The notes under the pieces: model-generated
What the model saw: only the letters and a program-made list of their open reading frames with translations
The model's database searches: none
Told to the model about the DNA's origin: nothing
Part shown: piece after piece, positions 54,842 to 64,000 of the stretch
Layout of the letters: each line of letters begins with the position of its first letter
How positions within the stretch are numbered: position 1 is the first letter of the stretch
Origin: Planctomycetota bacterium
Lineage (GTDB): Bacteria; Planctomycetota; Phycisphaerae; Phycisphaerales; Phycisphaeraceae
DNA: 64,000 bases
Direction: 5' to 3'
Assembly: GCA_021413865.1 (NCBI GenBank)
Contig: JAIOPN010000014.1
Location: 372,001-436,000 of the forward strand
Translations under genes and position numbers: made by a program

Positions 54842-56146
54842 ATGCCCACCACCATCACCGACGTGCTCGCCCGCGACATCCGCTTCCCCACCTCCCGCCA
54901 CCTCGACGGGTCGGACGCGATGAACCCCGACCCGGACTACTCGGCCGCCTACGTGATCGTCAAAACCGACAAACCGGGCGGCCCCGAGGGGCACGGCCTG
55001 ACGTTCACCATCGGGCGCGGCAACGAGCTCTGCGTCGAAGCGGTCAAGTCCATCAGGCCGCTGCTTGTGGGCCGGACGCTCGAATCCTTCACGGCCAACA
55101 TGGGGGCGTTCTACCGCCACGTCACCGGCGACAGCCAGCTCCGCTGGATCGGCCCGGAAAAGGGCGTGATCCACCTGGCGACGGCGGCGGTGGTCAACGC
55201 GGTGTGGGACCTCTACGCGAAGGCCCAGGGCAAGCCGCTCTGGAAACTGCTGGCCGACATGACGCCCGAGCAACTGGCCTCGTGCGTCGATTGGCGCTAT
55301 CTCACCGACGCGCTCACACCCGAAGAGGCCGTCGCGATGCTCCGCAAGATGGAGCCGGGTAAAGCGGCGCGCGAGGCACAGATGCGCGAGAAGGGGTATC
55401 CCGCGTACACCACCTCCGCCGGGTGGCTGGGTTATCCCGACGACAAGATCCGCGCGCTCTGCCGCGAGGCGGTGGCGGCGGGGTACAACCACATCAAGAT
55501 CAAGGTCGGCCGGGACATGAAGGACGACCTGCGCCGCTGCGCGATCATCCGTGAGGAGATCGGGCCGGACCGCAAGCTGATGGTGGACGCGAACCAGGTG
55601 TGGGACGTGCCGCAGGCGATCGCGTGGATGAAGGAGCTCGCGGCGTTCCAGCCGTGGTGGATCGAGGAGCCGACGAGCCCGGACGACGTGCTGGGCCACG
55701 CGGCGATCGCCAAGGTCGTGCGGCCACTGGGGATCGGCGTGGCGACGGGGGAGATGTGCCAGAACCGCGTGATGTTCAAGCAGCTCCTGCAGGCCAAGGC
55801 GATCGACTTCTGCCAGATCGACTCCTGCCGGCTGGGCGGGGTGACGGAGAACATCGCGGTGATATTGATGGCGGCGAAGTTCGGCGTGCCGGTCTGCCCG
55901 CACGCGGGTGGCGTGGGCCTGTGCGAGTACGTGCAGCACCTGTCGCTCTTCGACTACATCGCCGTGAGCGGGTCGCACGAGAAGTGCGTGACGGAATACG
56001 TCGATCACCTGCACGAGCACTTCATGGAGCCCTGCGTGGTGAAGCGCGGGCATTACATGCCGCCGACACGGCCGGGGTACAGCATCCAGATGAAGGCGGC
56101 GTCGCTGGAGGAGTACGAGTACCCGAAGGGGAAGGCGTGGAAGTAA
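54842..56146 (+). CDS. L-fuconate dehydratase-like enolase-superfamily enzyme
   Basis: The 434-residue protein matches the FucD/ENOSF1 group. The N-terminal DVLARDIRFPTSRHLDGSDAMNPDPDYSAAYV is closely like that group, and YTTSAGWLGYPDDKIRALC precedes the catalytic barrel. The catalytic residues are visible: K-x-K in NHIKIKVG (~222), Asp in LMVDANQVWD (~250), Glu in WIEEPTSPDD (~277), Glu in ATGEMCQNRVMFKQ (~303) and His in VCPHAGGVGLCEY (~353). Such enzymes dehydrate L-fuconate to 2-keto-3-deoxy-L-fuconate. This supports use of fucose-containing polysaccharides. It stops three bases before a convergent gene. Confidence 0.9.
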   Translation: MPTTITDVLARDIRFPTSRHLDGSDAMNPDPDYSAAYVIVKTDKPGGPEGHGLTFTIGRGNELCVEAVKSIRPLLVGRTLESFTANMGAFYRHVTGDSQLRWIGPEKGVIHLATAAVVNAVWDLYAKAQGKPLWKLLADMTPEQLASCVDWRYLTDALTPEEAVAMLRKMEPGKAAREAQMREKGYPAYTTSAGWLGYPDDKIRALCREAVAAGYNHIKIKVGRDMKDDLRRCAIIREEIGPDRKLMVDANQVWDVPQAIAWMKELAAFQPWWIEEPTSPDDVLGHAAIAKVVRPLGIGVATGEMCQNRVMFKQLLQAKAIDFCQIDSCRLGGVTENIAVILMAAKFGVPVCPHAGGVGLCEYVQHLSLFDYIAVSGSHEKCVTEYVDHLHEHFMEPCVVKRGHYMPPTRPGYSIQMKAASLEEYEYPKGKAWK

Positions 56147-56149
56147 CGC

Positions 56150-57037
56150 TTAGATTTCGAGGAGTGATTTGGGCTTTCCCTCGGGGTACACGTCGAGGTA
56201 GCGCTGGATGTAGGCGCGGGTGACGGGGGGCATGCGGTCGAGGTGGCCGGGGGTGAGCATCACCTCGCGCTGGCCGTGCTCGTGGGACATGACGGGGTAC
56301 TGGGGTTTCCAGAACGCCGAGTGCATGGTCCAGCGTTTCCCGCCGGCGGGGTTCCAGCCGCGGTGCCAGAGGTTGGCGTTGTAATAAGCGATGTCGCCGG
56401 GCTCCATGCGGACGACCATCCCGCCGGGCATGGGCTGCTCTTTGTCCCACGCCTCGATGGCGCGGACCTCATCGGCGGCGATGGGGCCGGTGCCGGTGCG
56501 CGTAAAGCCCTTGCGGCCGGAGACGGCGATCTCCTGGGCGGTGGAGGCGCGGAGGTGGCTGGCGGGGACGATGTTGAGGTAGTGGTCGTCCTCGACGAGC
56601 GAGGCGTTGAACTGCACGAACCGGCCGTGGTGGTGGTGGAGGAACTCGACCTCGTCGGGCGCGCCGGGCTTGCCGATGTCGCGGTGCCAGGCCTGTAGAT
56701 AAGGATCGCCCGCGCCGCCGGCGAGCATGCCGAAGAGCGAGTGCCGCGCCGGCCCGCCGATGAGCGCCTCGATCTGCGGGTTAAGGTCCTCGTCGAGCCA
56801 CTGCGCGAACGCGGGCTGGTACTTGTCGGGGTGGAGCATGTTGCCGATGCGGGCGGGCAGGCGGCGCTCCTTGTCGAGCCAGCCCATCTGGCACTTGCCC
56901 TCCAGCGCCAGGTCCATGATGCGGTTGACGCCATCAACCAACGACTTGACGCGCGCCGGGGAGAAGGCCCCGCGGAGGATGATGTAACCCTCGTGGTGGT
57001 AGTGCTCGAGGTCTTTGGGGGTGATGCGCGTGGCCAT
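56150..57037 (-). CDS. Phytanoyl-CoA dioxygenase (PhyH)-family oxygenase
   Basis: The 295-residue protein starts MATRITPKDLEHYHHEGYIILRGAFSPARV. Iron ligands are H-x-D in LQAWHRDIGKPG (~125) and the distal His in AYYNANLWHRGWNPAGGKRWTMHSAFW (~232), which includes a basic residue for 2-oxoglutarate. RTGTGPIAADEVRAIEAWD lies between. The substrate is unknown; in planctomycetes such proteins are frequent and usually lie near carbohydrate genes, as here beside L-fuconate dehydratase. The longer frame beginning 12 codons upstream is less likely. Confidence 0.85.
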   Translation of the reverse strand: MATRITPKDLEHYHHEGYIILRGAFSPARVKSLVDGVNRIMDLALEGKCQMGWLDKERRLPARIGNMLHPDKYQPAFAQWLDEDLNPQIEALIGGPARHSLFGMLAGGAGDPYLQAWHRDIGKPGAPDEVEFLHHHHGRFVQFNASLVEDDHYLNIVPASHLRASTAQEIAVSGRKGFTRTGTGPIAADEVRAIEAWDKEQPMPGGMVVRMEPGDIAYYNANLWHRGWNPAGGKRWTMHSAFWKPQYPVMSHEHGQREVMLTPGHLDRMPPVTRAYIQRYLDVYPEGKPKSLLEI

Positions 57038-57136
57038 GGGTGGGTCTCGTGTGGGGACGGGGGGTTGCGTCACTGACCTTATTTCGCGGGGGATCGCAAT
57101 GCAAGAACGGGGCGTTGGAGGCTTTCACAACTCTGG

Positions 57137-57164
57137 TCCCCTCGCCCTACGGGAGAGGGGGTTG
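57137..57164. repeat. CTCTCCC palindromic repeat, copy 4
   Basis: GGTCCCCTCGCCC ... GGGAGAGGGGGT, a degenerate copy between the PhyH and pstS genes. Confidence 0.5.
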
Positions 57165-57268
57165 TTGAGCATCATTGATGCGAAACTCACGGTTTCCTAA
57201 CAAAGCGCTCATACGCTGGCCGTAACTTGGGGTGAGTGAACAACGAACCCCTTTTCAGGAGCCTTGGA

Positions 57269-58255
57269 ATGTTGAAGACCCAGTGGATGACCCGTTCGGT
57301 CGCGGCGGCGGTGGTGGCGATGAGCGCCGGTGTTGCGATGGCCGGTGAGGCGAAGGTGGACCCCAACCTGCCGGAGTACAAGGCGGTCGAGGGCATCTCG
57401 GGCTCGGTCAAGAGCATCGGCTCGGACACGCTGAACAACCTGATGACGCTCTGGGCCGAGGGCTTCCTCAAGATGTACCCCAACGTCAAGATTGAGATCG
57501 AGGGCAAGGGCTCGACAACCGCCCCGCCCGCGCTGATCGAGGGCACCGCCGCGTTCGGCCCGATGAGCCGAGAGATGAAGGGCGCCGAGATCGACGCCTT
57601 TGAAAAGAAGTACGGCTACAAGCCCACCGCCCTGGCGACCTCCATCGACATGCTCGCCGTCTATGTCCACAAGGACAACCCCATCAAGGGGCTGACCCTC
57701 CAGCAGGTTGACGCGATCTTCTCGGCGACCCGCAAGGGCGGCCTGCCCAGCGACATCACGACCTGGGGCCAGCTCGGCCTGACCGGCGAATGGGCCAAGC
57801 GCCCCATCAGCCTCTACGGCCGCAACTCCGCCTCGGGCACCTACGGCTACTTCAAGGAACACGCCCTCTTCAAGGGCGACTTCAAGAGCAGCGTCAAGGA
57901 GCAGCCCGGCTCCTCCTCCGTCGTCCAGGGCGTCGCCTCCGACAAGTTCGCCATCGGTTACTCGGGCATCGGCTACAAGACCGCCGACGTCATCGCGGTT
58001 CCCCTGGCCGAGAAGGAAGGCTCCGAGTTTGTTCCCGCCAACGTGGATCACGCCTACAGCGGGGATTACGCCCTGGCCCGTTTCCTCTTCGTTTACGTCA
58101 ACGCCAAGCCCGGCGAGCCCCTCGACCCGATCCGCCGCGAGTTCATCAAGTACATCTTCAGCAAGCAGGGCCAGATGGACGTGGTGAAGGACGGCTACTT
58201 CCCCATCACCGCCGAGATCGCCAGCAAGACCCTCGAAGGCCTGGGCATCAAGTAA
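57269..58255 (+). CDS. pstS: Phosphate-binding protein PstS
   Basis: The 328-residue protein starts at the ATG at 57269 with CAGGAG seven bases before. Its signal peptide is [25 protein letters not shown]. Mature phosphate-binding motifs are [18 protein letters not shown] (~47), [21 protein letters not shown] (~82), [14 protein letters not shown] (~185) and [24 protein letters not shown] (~215). It captures phosphate and gives it to PstCA. No clear Pho box was recognised upstream, although regulation by phosphate limitation is expected from the family. A hairpin lies between it and pstC. Confidence 0.94.
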   Translation: MLKTQWMTRSVAAAVVAMSAGVAMAGEAKVDPNLPEYKAVEGISGSVKSIGSDTLNNLMTLWAEGFLKMYPNVKIEIEGKGSTTAPPALIEGTAAFGPMSREMKGAEIDAFEKKYGYKPTALATSIDMLAVYVHKDNPIKGLTLQQVDAIFSATRKGGLPSDITTWGQLGLTGEWAKRPISLYGRNSASGTYGYFKEHALFKGDFKSSVKEQPGSSSVVQGVASDKFAIGYSGIGYKTADVIAVPLAEKEGSEFVPANVDHAYSGDYALARFLFVYVNAKPGEPLDPIRREFIKYIFSKQGQMDVVKDGYFPITAEIASKTLEGLGIK

Positions 58256-58331
58256 CCCGCCCGGCATCCGGCGCGTGCCTCGCCACGCCGCCCCGCCGGA
58301 TCGACGAAACACGCTTGACGTGGCAAGCTTT

Positions 58332-58361
58332 GCGGGTGACGGTCTAACGGCCGTCACCCGC
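58332..58361 (+). terminator. Hairpin between pstS and pstC, likely attenuator
   Basis: A perfect 11-bp stem (GCGGGTGACGG / CCGTCACCCGC, 8-base loop) followed by TTTCG. Too few T for full termination; it may lower expression of the membrane subunits or protect the pstS message. Confidence 0.6.
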
Positions 58362-58399
58362 TTTCGACAGGGGCGCTCAGGACCCGCCCGGCGAACCGC

Positions 58400-61159
58400 A
58401 TGAACAAAGACCAGACCTCATTCACCGGCCGCACGCGCGAGCGAAAGACCAAGCGCTCCGTCCACTTCTTCGACCTCGTCGCCCGCACGACCATCACCAT
58501 CGGCGGGCTCATGACCGTCGTGGCCGTGTTCACCGTCTGCATCTTTCTCGTCTGGGTCGTGCTCCCGCTCTTTACTTCCGCGAGCGCCTCGGCGCCCCAG
58601 CGGTCCGCCGTCGCCCTCGCCGGCGAGCGCCCGCTCTTCATCGGCTCCGACGAGTACCGCCGGCTGGGCTGGGCGCTCTACCCCGACAGCACGCTCAACG
58701 TCTTCCGGCTCGACAACGGCAAGACGATCGTCAACAGGAAACTCTTTGAGTCACCGAAGATGACCGCCGCGGTTTACTCGACGCAGTTCGCCGACGCGGC
58801 GTTCGGCTTCGAGGACGGCTCGGTGCGCCTGGGCCGCATCTCCTTCGGCACCTCCTTCATTGAATCCGCCGACGCGGAGCCCGGGCTTCGTGAATTGAAA
58901 ACCGGCGAGGTCGTCGAGCACAACGGCGGGCTCGTCGAGAAGGTTCCCTCCGGCCAGCTCCGCGAGCTGGCCCTGAGCGTCAAGCTCGAGGAGGCCGTCC
59001 CCGCCATCGAGGGAACCCCGGTCGCGCGCATCGACGCCGCCCGCGGGTCGAACAACATGGTCTTCGCCGTGCTCGGCCAGGACGGCCAGCTCGTGATCGA
59101 AAACGTCCGCGCCCGCCGGAACATCATGACCGGCAAGACCACCTTCACAAAACAAACCGCCAGGCTCCCCTTCGACAAGTCCACGCACAGGCTGCCGATG
59201 TTCCTGCGGCTCGCGGGCCTGGGGGACAACGTCTTCGTCGCGTGGGAAGACGGCACGCTCGTGCGTTACGACACCCGCAACCTCGCCGCCCCGGTTGTCG
59301 CCGAGGAGATGGACCTCGTCCCCGAGCCGGGCGGGAGCCTCACCGCGCTGGAGTTCCTCATCGGCAAGGCCACGCTCGTCTCCGGTGATTCGGTCGGCAA
59401 CGTCCGCGCCTGGTTCCGCGTCAAGCCCGAGCCCGTGGCGACCCTGGATGACGGCAAGCAGGTCATCGCCACCCGAGACCTGCCGGCGAGCGTCGCGAGC
59501 CGGCTCGTCCACCCCAGCGCCCAGACGCTCCCGCAGCACCTGCGCGACCGCGCGAAAGAGCTTGCCTTCATGCCCTCGAATGACGGCTCGATGCTCGTCC
59601 CCGCCCACCTCATCCATACCGGCAAGGCCGGCGTCGTCGCGCTGGCCAGCTCCGCCCGCACGCGCCTGCTCGCCGCTTCCTACGCCGACGGCTCCGCCTC
59701 GCTCCACCAGGTCACCAGCGAGAAGCACCTGGCCACCGTCAGCTCCGACAACGCCGCCCCCTTCACCTCCATCGCCATCACGCCCAAGGACGACGGCCTG
59801 GTCGCCGTCACGGCCGCCTCCGCTTACTCCTGGGCCGTGGACGTGGGCTACCCGGAGACCACCACGCTCTCCCTGCTGGGCAAGGTCTGGTACGAGGGCT
59901 ACGAAAAGCCCGAACACATCTGGCAATCCGTCGGCGGCACCGACGACTTCGAGCCCAAGCTCGGCCTCGTCCCGCTCATCTTCGGCACCCTCAAGGCCAC
60001 GATCTACTCGCTCATGTTCGGCGTGCCCATCGCGCTGCTGGCGGCGATCTACACCAGCGAGTTCCTCAGCCCCCGCGCCCGCGGCCAGATCAAGCCCGCC
60101 ATCGAAATGATGGCCAGCCTTCCCTCCGTCGTCCTGGGATTCATCGCCGCCCTGGTCATCGCCCCCGCCGTCGAGGGCGTCGTCCCCGCGCTGCTCTGCG
60201 CCCTGATCTGCGTCCCGCTGGTCTTCCTCATCGGGGCGTACGTCTGGCAGCTCCTGCCCTACAAGATCGCGCTGGGCTACGGCCACGCCCGTTTCCCCCT
60301 CATGGTGCTCGCCTTCCCGCTGGGGCTCTGGCTCTCTTACATCGTCGGCCCGTGGGTCGAGCACTGGTTCTTCGCCGGGAACATCAAGCTCTGGCTCAAC
60401 TGGGCGCCCAGCGGCACGCCGGCGGACCTCGACAGCGCGTACCACAGCGCCGTCGGCGGCTGGATGCTTCTCTTCGTCCCGCTCTCGGCCGCGCTGGTCG
60501 GCTTCGCCATCATGCAGTTCCTTAACCCGATGATCCGCCCCCTCGCCAGCACCTGGGACCGGAAGCGCGCCGCGCTGATGGACGTCGTCAAGTTCCTCGC
60601 CGCCGCCGCCGCCACCCTCGTCCTCGCCCTGTTCTTCTCCGCCGCCCTCTCGGCCATCGGCTTCGACGCGCGCGGCTCCTTCATCGACACCTACGTGCAG
60701 CGCAACGCCATGGTCGTCGGCCTCATCATGGGCTTCGCCATCATCCCCATCGTTTACACCATCTCCGACGACGCACTCAACTCCGTCCCGCGCCACCTCC
60801 GCTCCGCCTCGCTGGGCGCGGGCGCCACGCAGTGGCAGACCACCATCCGCATCATCGTCCCCACCGCCATGAGCGGCCTCTTCTCCGCCGTCATGATCGG
60901 CATCGGCCGCGCCGTGGGCGAAACCATGATCGTCCTCATGGCCGCGGGCAACACCGCCGTCCTCGAATGGAACATCTTCAGCGGCTTTAGAACCCTCTCC
61001 GCCAACATCGCCGTCGAGCTGCCCGAGGCCGTCAAGAACTCCACCCACTTCCGCACGCTCTTCCTCGCCGCGCTCGTGCTCTTCGCCATGACCTTCGTCC
61101 TCAACACCATCGCCGAGATGGTCCGCCTGCGGTTCCGCAAGAGGGCGTTCCAGCTATGA
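58400..61159 (+). CDS. pstC: Phosphate ABC transporter permease PstC, long form with a large extracytoplasmic domain
   Basis: The 919-residue protein has one N-terminal membrane helix (~30-60), then about 460 residues outside the membrane-spanning part. This section is beta-rich and propeller-like (repeated AVYSTQFADAAFGFEDGSVRLG, FVAWEDGTLVRYDTRN, GDSVGNVRAWFRV, AASYADGSASLHQV). The permease core begins near residue 525 (FGTLKATIYSLMFGVPIALLAAIYTSEF); the EAA loop is PRHLRSASLGAGATQWQT (~797). The long form occurs in some other phyla, so it is not unique, but it is far longer than E. coli PstC (319 residues). Its stop overlaps the start of pstA (ATGA). Confidence 0.92.
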   Translation: MNKDQTSFTGRTRERKTKRSVHFFDLVARTTITIGGLMTVVAVFTVCIFLVWVVLPLFTSASASAPQRSAVALAGERPLFIGSDEYRRLGWALYPDSTLNVFRLDNGKTIVNRKLFESPKMTAAVYSTQFADAAFGFEDGSVRLGRISFGTSFIESADAEPGLRELKTGEVVEHNGGLVEKVPSGQLRELALSVKLEEAVPAIEGTPVARIDAARGSNNMVFAVLGQDGQLVIENVRARRNIMTGKTTFTKQTARLPFDKSTHRLPMFLRLAGLGDNVFVAWEDGTLVRYDTRNLAAPVVAEEMDLVPEPGGSLTALEFLIGKATLVSGDSVGNVRAWFRVKPEPVATLDDGKQVIATRDLPASVASRLVHPSAQTLPQHLRDRAKELAFMPSNDGSMLVPAHLIHTGKAGVVALASSARTRLLAASYADGSASLHQVTSEKHLATVSSDNAAPFTSIAITPKDDGLVAVTAASAYSWAVDVGYPETTTLSLLGKVWYEGYEKPEHIWQSVGGTDDFEPKLGLVPLIFGTLKATIYSLMFGVPIALLAAIYTSEFLSPRARGQIKPAIEMMASLPSVVLGFIAALVIAPAVEGVVPALLCALICVPLVFLIGAYVWQLLPYKIALGYGHARFPLMVLAFPLGLWLSYIVGPWVEHWFFAGNIKLWLNWAPSGTPADLDSAYHSAVGGWMLLFVPLSAALVGFAIMQFLNPMIRPLASTWDRKRAALMDVVKFLAAAAATLVLALFFSAALSAIGFDARGSFIDTYVQRNAMVVGLIMGFAIIPIVYTISDDALNSVPRHLRSASLGAGATQWQTTIRIIVPTAMSGLFSAVMIGIGRAVGETMIVLMAAGNTAVLEWNIFSGFRTLSANIAVELPEAVKNSTHFRTLFLAALVLFAMTFVLNTIAEMVRLRFRKRAFQL

Positions 61160-62967
61160 CCTCGACGCAGACCAAACCCGGCGCCGCCCACAACGACCCC
61201 ACCGCGGGCCCCCGCGCCGGCGTGGCGATCAAGCCACCCGCGCCTTCCTACAACCGCTCGCGCAGCCGCAACAAGACCTCCCTCTACGCCCACGGCGAAC
61301 CCATGGTCTGGCTCACCGGCGGCGCGCTGGCCATGTGCCTGCTCATGATCATCGGCCTGGTGGCGCTCATCGTCGCGCAGGGCGTCGCCACCTTCTGGCC
61401 CGGGCCGGTCGTCCGCTACCAGACCCTCGATGGCGTCCGTGCCGGTGAAACCACGCGTCTGGAAAACTACTCCCCCGAAGACTCCGTCTTCGAGCGACTC
61501 CCCGAATCCAGCCGCGCTGCCGCACGCAAGATGGTCGCCGACAATGGCGGCGTCACCGGCCGCCGGCTTGTCCGCATCGGTAACTACGAGATCACCGGCG
61601 AGCACTTCGCGTGGGTCAGCGACTTCGAGATCGCCCCCGGGGCCGACGCCGTCTCCACCCCGCCGTGGATGCTCGTCGTCGAGCGGCTGGCGTGGGGCCG
61701 GTTCTACGGCGAGCCCGTCGGCGTCGTGATCGAAGGCAAGCTCATCCCCTGCGAGCCCGCCGAGGCGTGGAAACTCTTCGGCGAGCACCACCCCGCGGTG
61801 CGCGAGCGGTGGGAGCAGCGCCGCCGCCTGGAAACCGGCGACATCGGCGTGATCAACCACCGCGCCGAGCAGGCGCGGCTCGCCCTGCGGGCCGTGGAGA
61901 TGAAGTACGGCAAGGAGTCGCCGCAGTGGCGCGCCGAGCACGAATCCTTCCTCAAGACAGAGGAGCGGGACAAGGCCGAGTTCGACCGCATTGCCCGCGA
62001 GATCGAGGCGCTCAACAACACCAACAATGGCTACAAGATCGTCCTGCGGACCGCCGACGGGACGGAGTCCACCCTGGGCATGGCCGACATCGTCCGCGCC
62101 TACCCCGCGAACCAGCTTTCGTTCGCGCAGAAGAGCGTCGTGTACCTCTCGCGCTGGTGGGAGTTCCTCACCGACGACCCGCGCGAGGCCAACAGCGAGG
62201 GCGGCGTTTACCCCGCGATCTTCGGCACCGTCGTGATGACGCTCATCATGTCGCTGCTGGTCGTGCCCTTCGGCGTGCTGGCGGCGCTCTACCTCCGCGA
62301 GTACGCCAAGGGGGGCATCCTCATCAGCGCCGTCCGCATCGCCATCAATAACCTCGCGGGCGTGCCGTCGATCGTCTTCGGCGTGTTCGGCCTGGGCTTC
62401 TTCTGCTACATCATCGGCGGCGGCATCGACCAGCTCTTCTTTTCCGCCAAGCTCCCCAGCCCCACCTTCGGCACGGGCGGCCTCATGTGGGCCTCCTTCA
62501 CCCTCGCCCTGCTCACGCTCCCGGTCGTCATCGTCGCCACGGAAGAAACCCTCGCCGCCGTCCCCGGCTCCATGCGCGAGGGCTCCTACGCCTGCGGCGC
62601 CTCCAAGTGGCAGACCATCAAGCGGATCGTCCTGCCCCGCGCCATGCCGGGCATCATGACCGGCATGATCCTCGCCATGGCGCGCGGCGCCGGCGAGGTC
62701 GCCCCGCTGATGCTCGTGGGCGCCGTCAAGCTCGCCCCCGAGCTGCCGGTGAACGGCGTGTTCCCGTTCTTCCACCCCGAGCGCAGCTTCATGCACCTGG
62801 GCTTCCATATCTACGACCTTGGTTTCCAGAGCCCCAATGCGGAGGCCGCCAAGCCCATGGTCTTCACCACCACGCTCCTGCTGATCCTCATCATCGCGGT
62901 CCTCAACCTGGCCGCGGTCTTCATCCGCGCCCGGCTGCGGCGCCGATTCTCCAGCAGCCAGTTCTGA
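61156..62967 (+). CDS. pstA: Phosphate ABC transporter permease PstA, long form
   Basis: The 603-residue protein overlaps pstC by four bases, indicating coupled translation. After a cytoplasmic N-terminus there is a membrane helix (~50-80) and an extra domain of about 260 residues. The latter contains a charged coiled-coil-like part ([11 protein letters not shown] ~290). Then comes the permease core ([36 protein letters not shown], ~350-385), with the EAA loop in [32 protein letters not shown] (~475). It forms the channel together with PstC. Its extra domain probably pairs with that of PstC; this is inference. Confidence 0.92.
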   Translation: MTSTQTKPGAAHNDPTAGPRAGVAIKPPAPSYNRSRSRNKTSLYAHGEPMVWLTGGALAMCLLMIIGLVALIVAQGVATFWPGPVVRYQTLDGVRAGETTRLENYSPEDSVFERLPESSRAAARKMVADNGGVTGRRLVRIGNYEITGEHFAWVSDFEIAPGADAVSTPPWMLVVERLAWGRFYGEPVGVVIEGKLIPCEPAEAWKLFGEHHPAVRERWEQRRRLETGDIGVINHRAEQARLALRAVEMKYGKESPQWRAEHESFLKTEERDKAEFDRIAREIEALNNTNNGYKIVLRTADGTESTLGMADIVRAYPANQLSFAQKSVVYLSRWWEFLTDDPREANSEGGVYPAIFGTVVMTLIMSLLVVPFGVLAALYLREYAKGGILISAVRIAINNLAGVPSIVFGVFGLGFFCYIIGGGIDQLFFSAKLPSPTFGTGGLMWASFTLALLTLPVVIVATEETLAAVPGSMREGSYACGASKWQTIKRIVLPRAMPGIMTGMILAMARGAGEVAPLMLVGAVKLAPELPVNGVFPFFHPERSFMHLGFHIYDLGFQSPNAEAAKPMVFTTTLLLILIIAVLNLAAVFIRARLRRRFSSSQF

Positions 62968-62996
62968 CCCCCGACCCACGCCCCCGAGGCCGAACC

Positions 62997-63947
62997 ATGA
63001 CCCGGATGACCCACAAAATGCCCTCCAAGCAAGACCAGCCGCCCACCGGGCACGCCGTCGAAGGGACCGCCAGCGCCGAACAGCCCGGCGCCAGCCCGGT
63101 GGCCATTCCCGAGCCGGTCTCCAACAACCGTCTCGCCGCCATCGCGCGCGGCGAGAACGTCACCTCCCTCACCCACGACGCGCTCAAGAAGGAAGTCCCC
63201 GTCGTCGAGGTCAAGAACTTCAACCTCTGGTACGGCGCCAAGAAGGCCCTCTTCGACATCAACATGCTCATCCCCAAGGGCAAGGTCACCGCGCTCATCG
63301 GCCCCTCGGGCTGCGGCAAGTCCACCCTCCTCCGCTCCGTCAACCGCCTCAACGACCTGATCGACAACATCCAGATCAAGGGCGACATGCTCCTCAACGA
63401 CGACTCGATCTACGGCCCGGGCGTGGATGTCATCGAGCTCCGCAAACGCATGGGCATGGTCTTCCAGAAATCCAACCCCTTCCCCATGTCCATCTTCGAG
63501 AACGTCGTCTATTCCCTCCGCATCGACGGCGAACGCAACCGCAGGACGCTCGAAGACGTCTGCGAACGCTCACTCCGCGGCGCGGCGCTCTGGGAGGAGG
63601 TCAAAGACCGCCTCCACGAGTCGGGCCTCTCCCTCTCGGGCGGCCAGCAGCAGCGCCTCTGCATCGCCCGCGCCATCGCCGCCGAGCCCGAGGTGCTCCT
63701 CATGGACGAGCCCTGCTCCGCCCTCGACCCCATCGCCACCGGCAAGATCGAGGACCTCATCCAGGCGCTCTCGGGCGAATACTCGATCCTCATCGTCACC
63801 CACAACATGCAGCAGGCCTCGCGCTCCAGCGACTTCACCGCCTTCATGTACCTGGGCCGCGTCATCGAGTACGGCCCGACGCTCGACATCTTCACCAAGC
63901 CCCTGTGCCGCGAGACGGAGGACTACGTCACCGGCCGCTTCGGCTGA
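62997..63947 (+). CDS. pstB: Phosphate ABC transporter ATP-binding protein PstB
   Basis: The 316-residue protein starts at 62997 with GAGG eight bases upstream. An unusual N-terminal extension of ~65 residues (Pro/Ala/Gln-rich) precedes the ATPase domain. Walker A is GPSGCGKST (102-110), the Q-loop is [17 protein letters not shown], the signature is [16 protein letters not shown] (~215), Walker B is [17 protein letters not shown] and the switch His is in IVTHNMQQA. It powers phosphate uptake. No phoU follows before the end of the window. Confidence 0.95.
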   Translation: MTRMTHKMPSKQDQPPTGHAVEGTASAEQPGASPVAIPEPVSNNRLAAIARGENVTSLTHDALKKEVPVVEVKNFNLWYGAKKALFDINMLIPKGKVTALIGPSGCGKSTLLRSVNRLNDLIDNIQIKGDMLLNDDSIYGPGVDVIELRKRMGMVFQKSNPFPMSIFENVVYSLRIDGERNRRTLEDVCERSLRGAALWEEVKDRLHESGLSLSGGQQQRLCIARAIAAEPEVLLMDEPCSALDPIATGKIEDLIQALSGEYSILIVTHNMQQASRSSDFTAFMYLGRVIEYGPTLDIFTKPLCRETEDYVTGRFG

Positions 63948-63969
63948 TCCGATTTTCGTTCATCACCAT

Positions 63970-63994
63970 GGCCGCGGCGCGTTTCGCCGCGGCC
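63970..63994. terminator. Perfect GC hairpin after pstB
   Basis: GGCCGCGGCG, loop CGTTT, CGCCGCGGCC, 22 bases after the pstB stop, without a T run before the window ends. It is probably the end of the pst operon transcript or a repeat. Confidence 0.55.
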
Positions 63995-64000
63995 GGACAA

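Noticed and set aside
57038-57268. A Pho box upstream of pstS
   Set aside because: No tandem CTGTCAT-like 11-base repeats were found; the region holds a degenerate repeat and an ordinary leader.
58751-61048. A 765-codon minus-strand open frame opposite pstC
   Set aside because: It is the GC-rich antisense shadow of pstC, with Asp/Gly/Glu-rich low-complexity translation and no domain.

Overview
The window looks like chromosomal DNA of a planctomycete, most likely the Phycisphaerae branch. By eye about two thirds of the bases are G+C. The pointers are an exported repeat protein whose N-terminus carries the planctomycetal EPLEARSLLS motif, a PEP-CTERM (exosortase) protein, several phytanoyl-CoA-dioxygenase-like and sugar-isomerase-like proteins, polysaccharide-degrading enzymes (GH127, heparinase, pectate-lyase fold), and many intergenic palindromic repeats. 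No rRNA, intact tRNA, CRISPR array, transposase or integrase was found. Genus-level placement is not possible from reading alone.

Layout. Bases 1-8300: a partial GAF/PP2C phosphatase, an M14-type deacylase, a ClpC-N-domain/cupin fusion, a RelE-type toxin-antitoxin pair, clpC with a strong terminator, and an HDOD-GGDEF protein. Bases 8300-13500: carbohydrate genes (a C45-like hydrolase, GH127, a BNR-repeat protein). Bases 13600-19500: small metabolic genes (two TIM-barrel isomerases, rhodanese, NAD-epimerase, tandem ACT, PhyH, PilZ). Bases 19500-25500: surface and exported proteins (a five-repeat LEAR-LLS protein with a His/Pro/Asp tail, a PEP-CTERM protein, an exported ankyrin protein, a membrane-anchored thioredoxin). 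Bases 25700-32300: a second C45-like protein, then a leftward iron-sulfur block (iscR, iscS, iscU, iscA-like, a YhaM-type nuclease, a YafK-type protein, fdx). Bases 32300-42600: housekeeping genes (ilvB with a candidate Val-rich leader, an acyltransferase, thrS with an odd insert, a ferritin-like protein, pgk, ygfZ, a STAS protein, aroC). Bases 42600-57000: a pectate-lyase-fold protein, a cupin/JmjC-like oxygenase, lexA with an overlapping upstream ORF, trpS, an FKBP, a 2-hydroxyacid dehydrogenase, a heparinase, a tRNA-Thr 3' fragment, lysA, an L-fuconate dehydratase and a PhyH protein. Bases 57200-63950: a pstS-pstC-pstA-pstB phosphate-uptake operon.

How the genes fit together. The Isc block plus YgfZ covers iron-sulfur cluster assembly and repair. 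GH127, the BNR protein, heparinase, the pectate-lyase-fold protein and L-fuconate dehydratase suggest use of complex plant or algal polysaccharides. The GAF/PP2C phosphatase and the STAS protein are candidate parts of a partner-switching circuit. ClpC, LexA, the toxin-antitoxin pair and the Clp-N/cupin fusion are stress-related.

The most unusual signals are the Clp-N/cupin fusion, a low-GC insert inside the thrS editing domain, several distinct families of intergenic inverted repeats (one of which supplies stop codons), a candidate branched-chain leader peptide before ilvB, the truncated tRNA-Thr, and the long ORF overlapping lexA. All family assignments come from motif recognition, not database searches.
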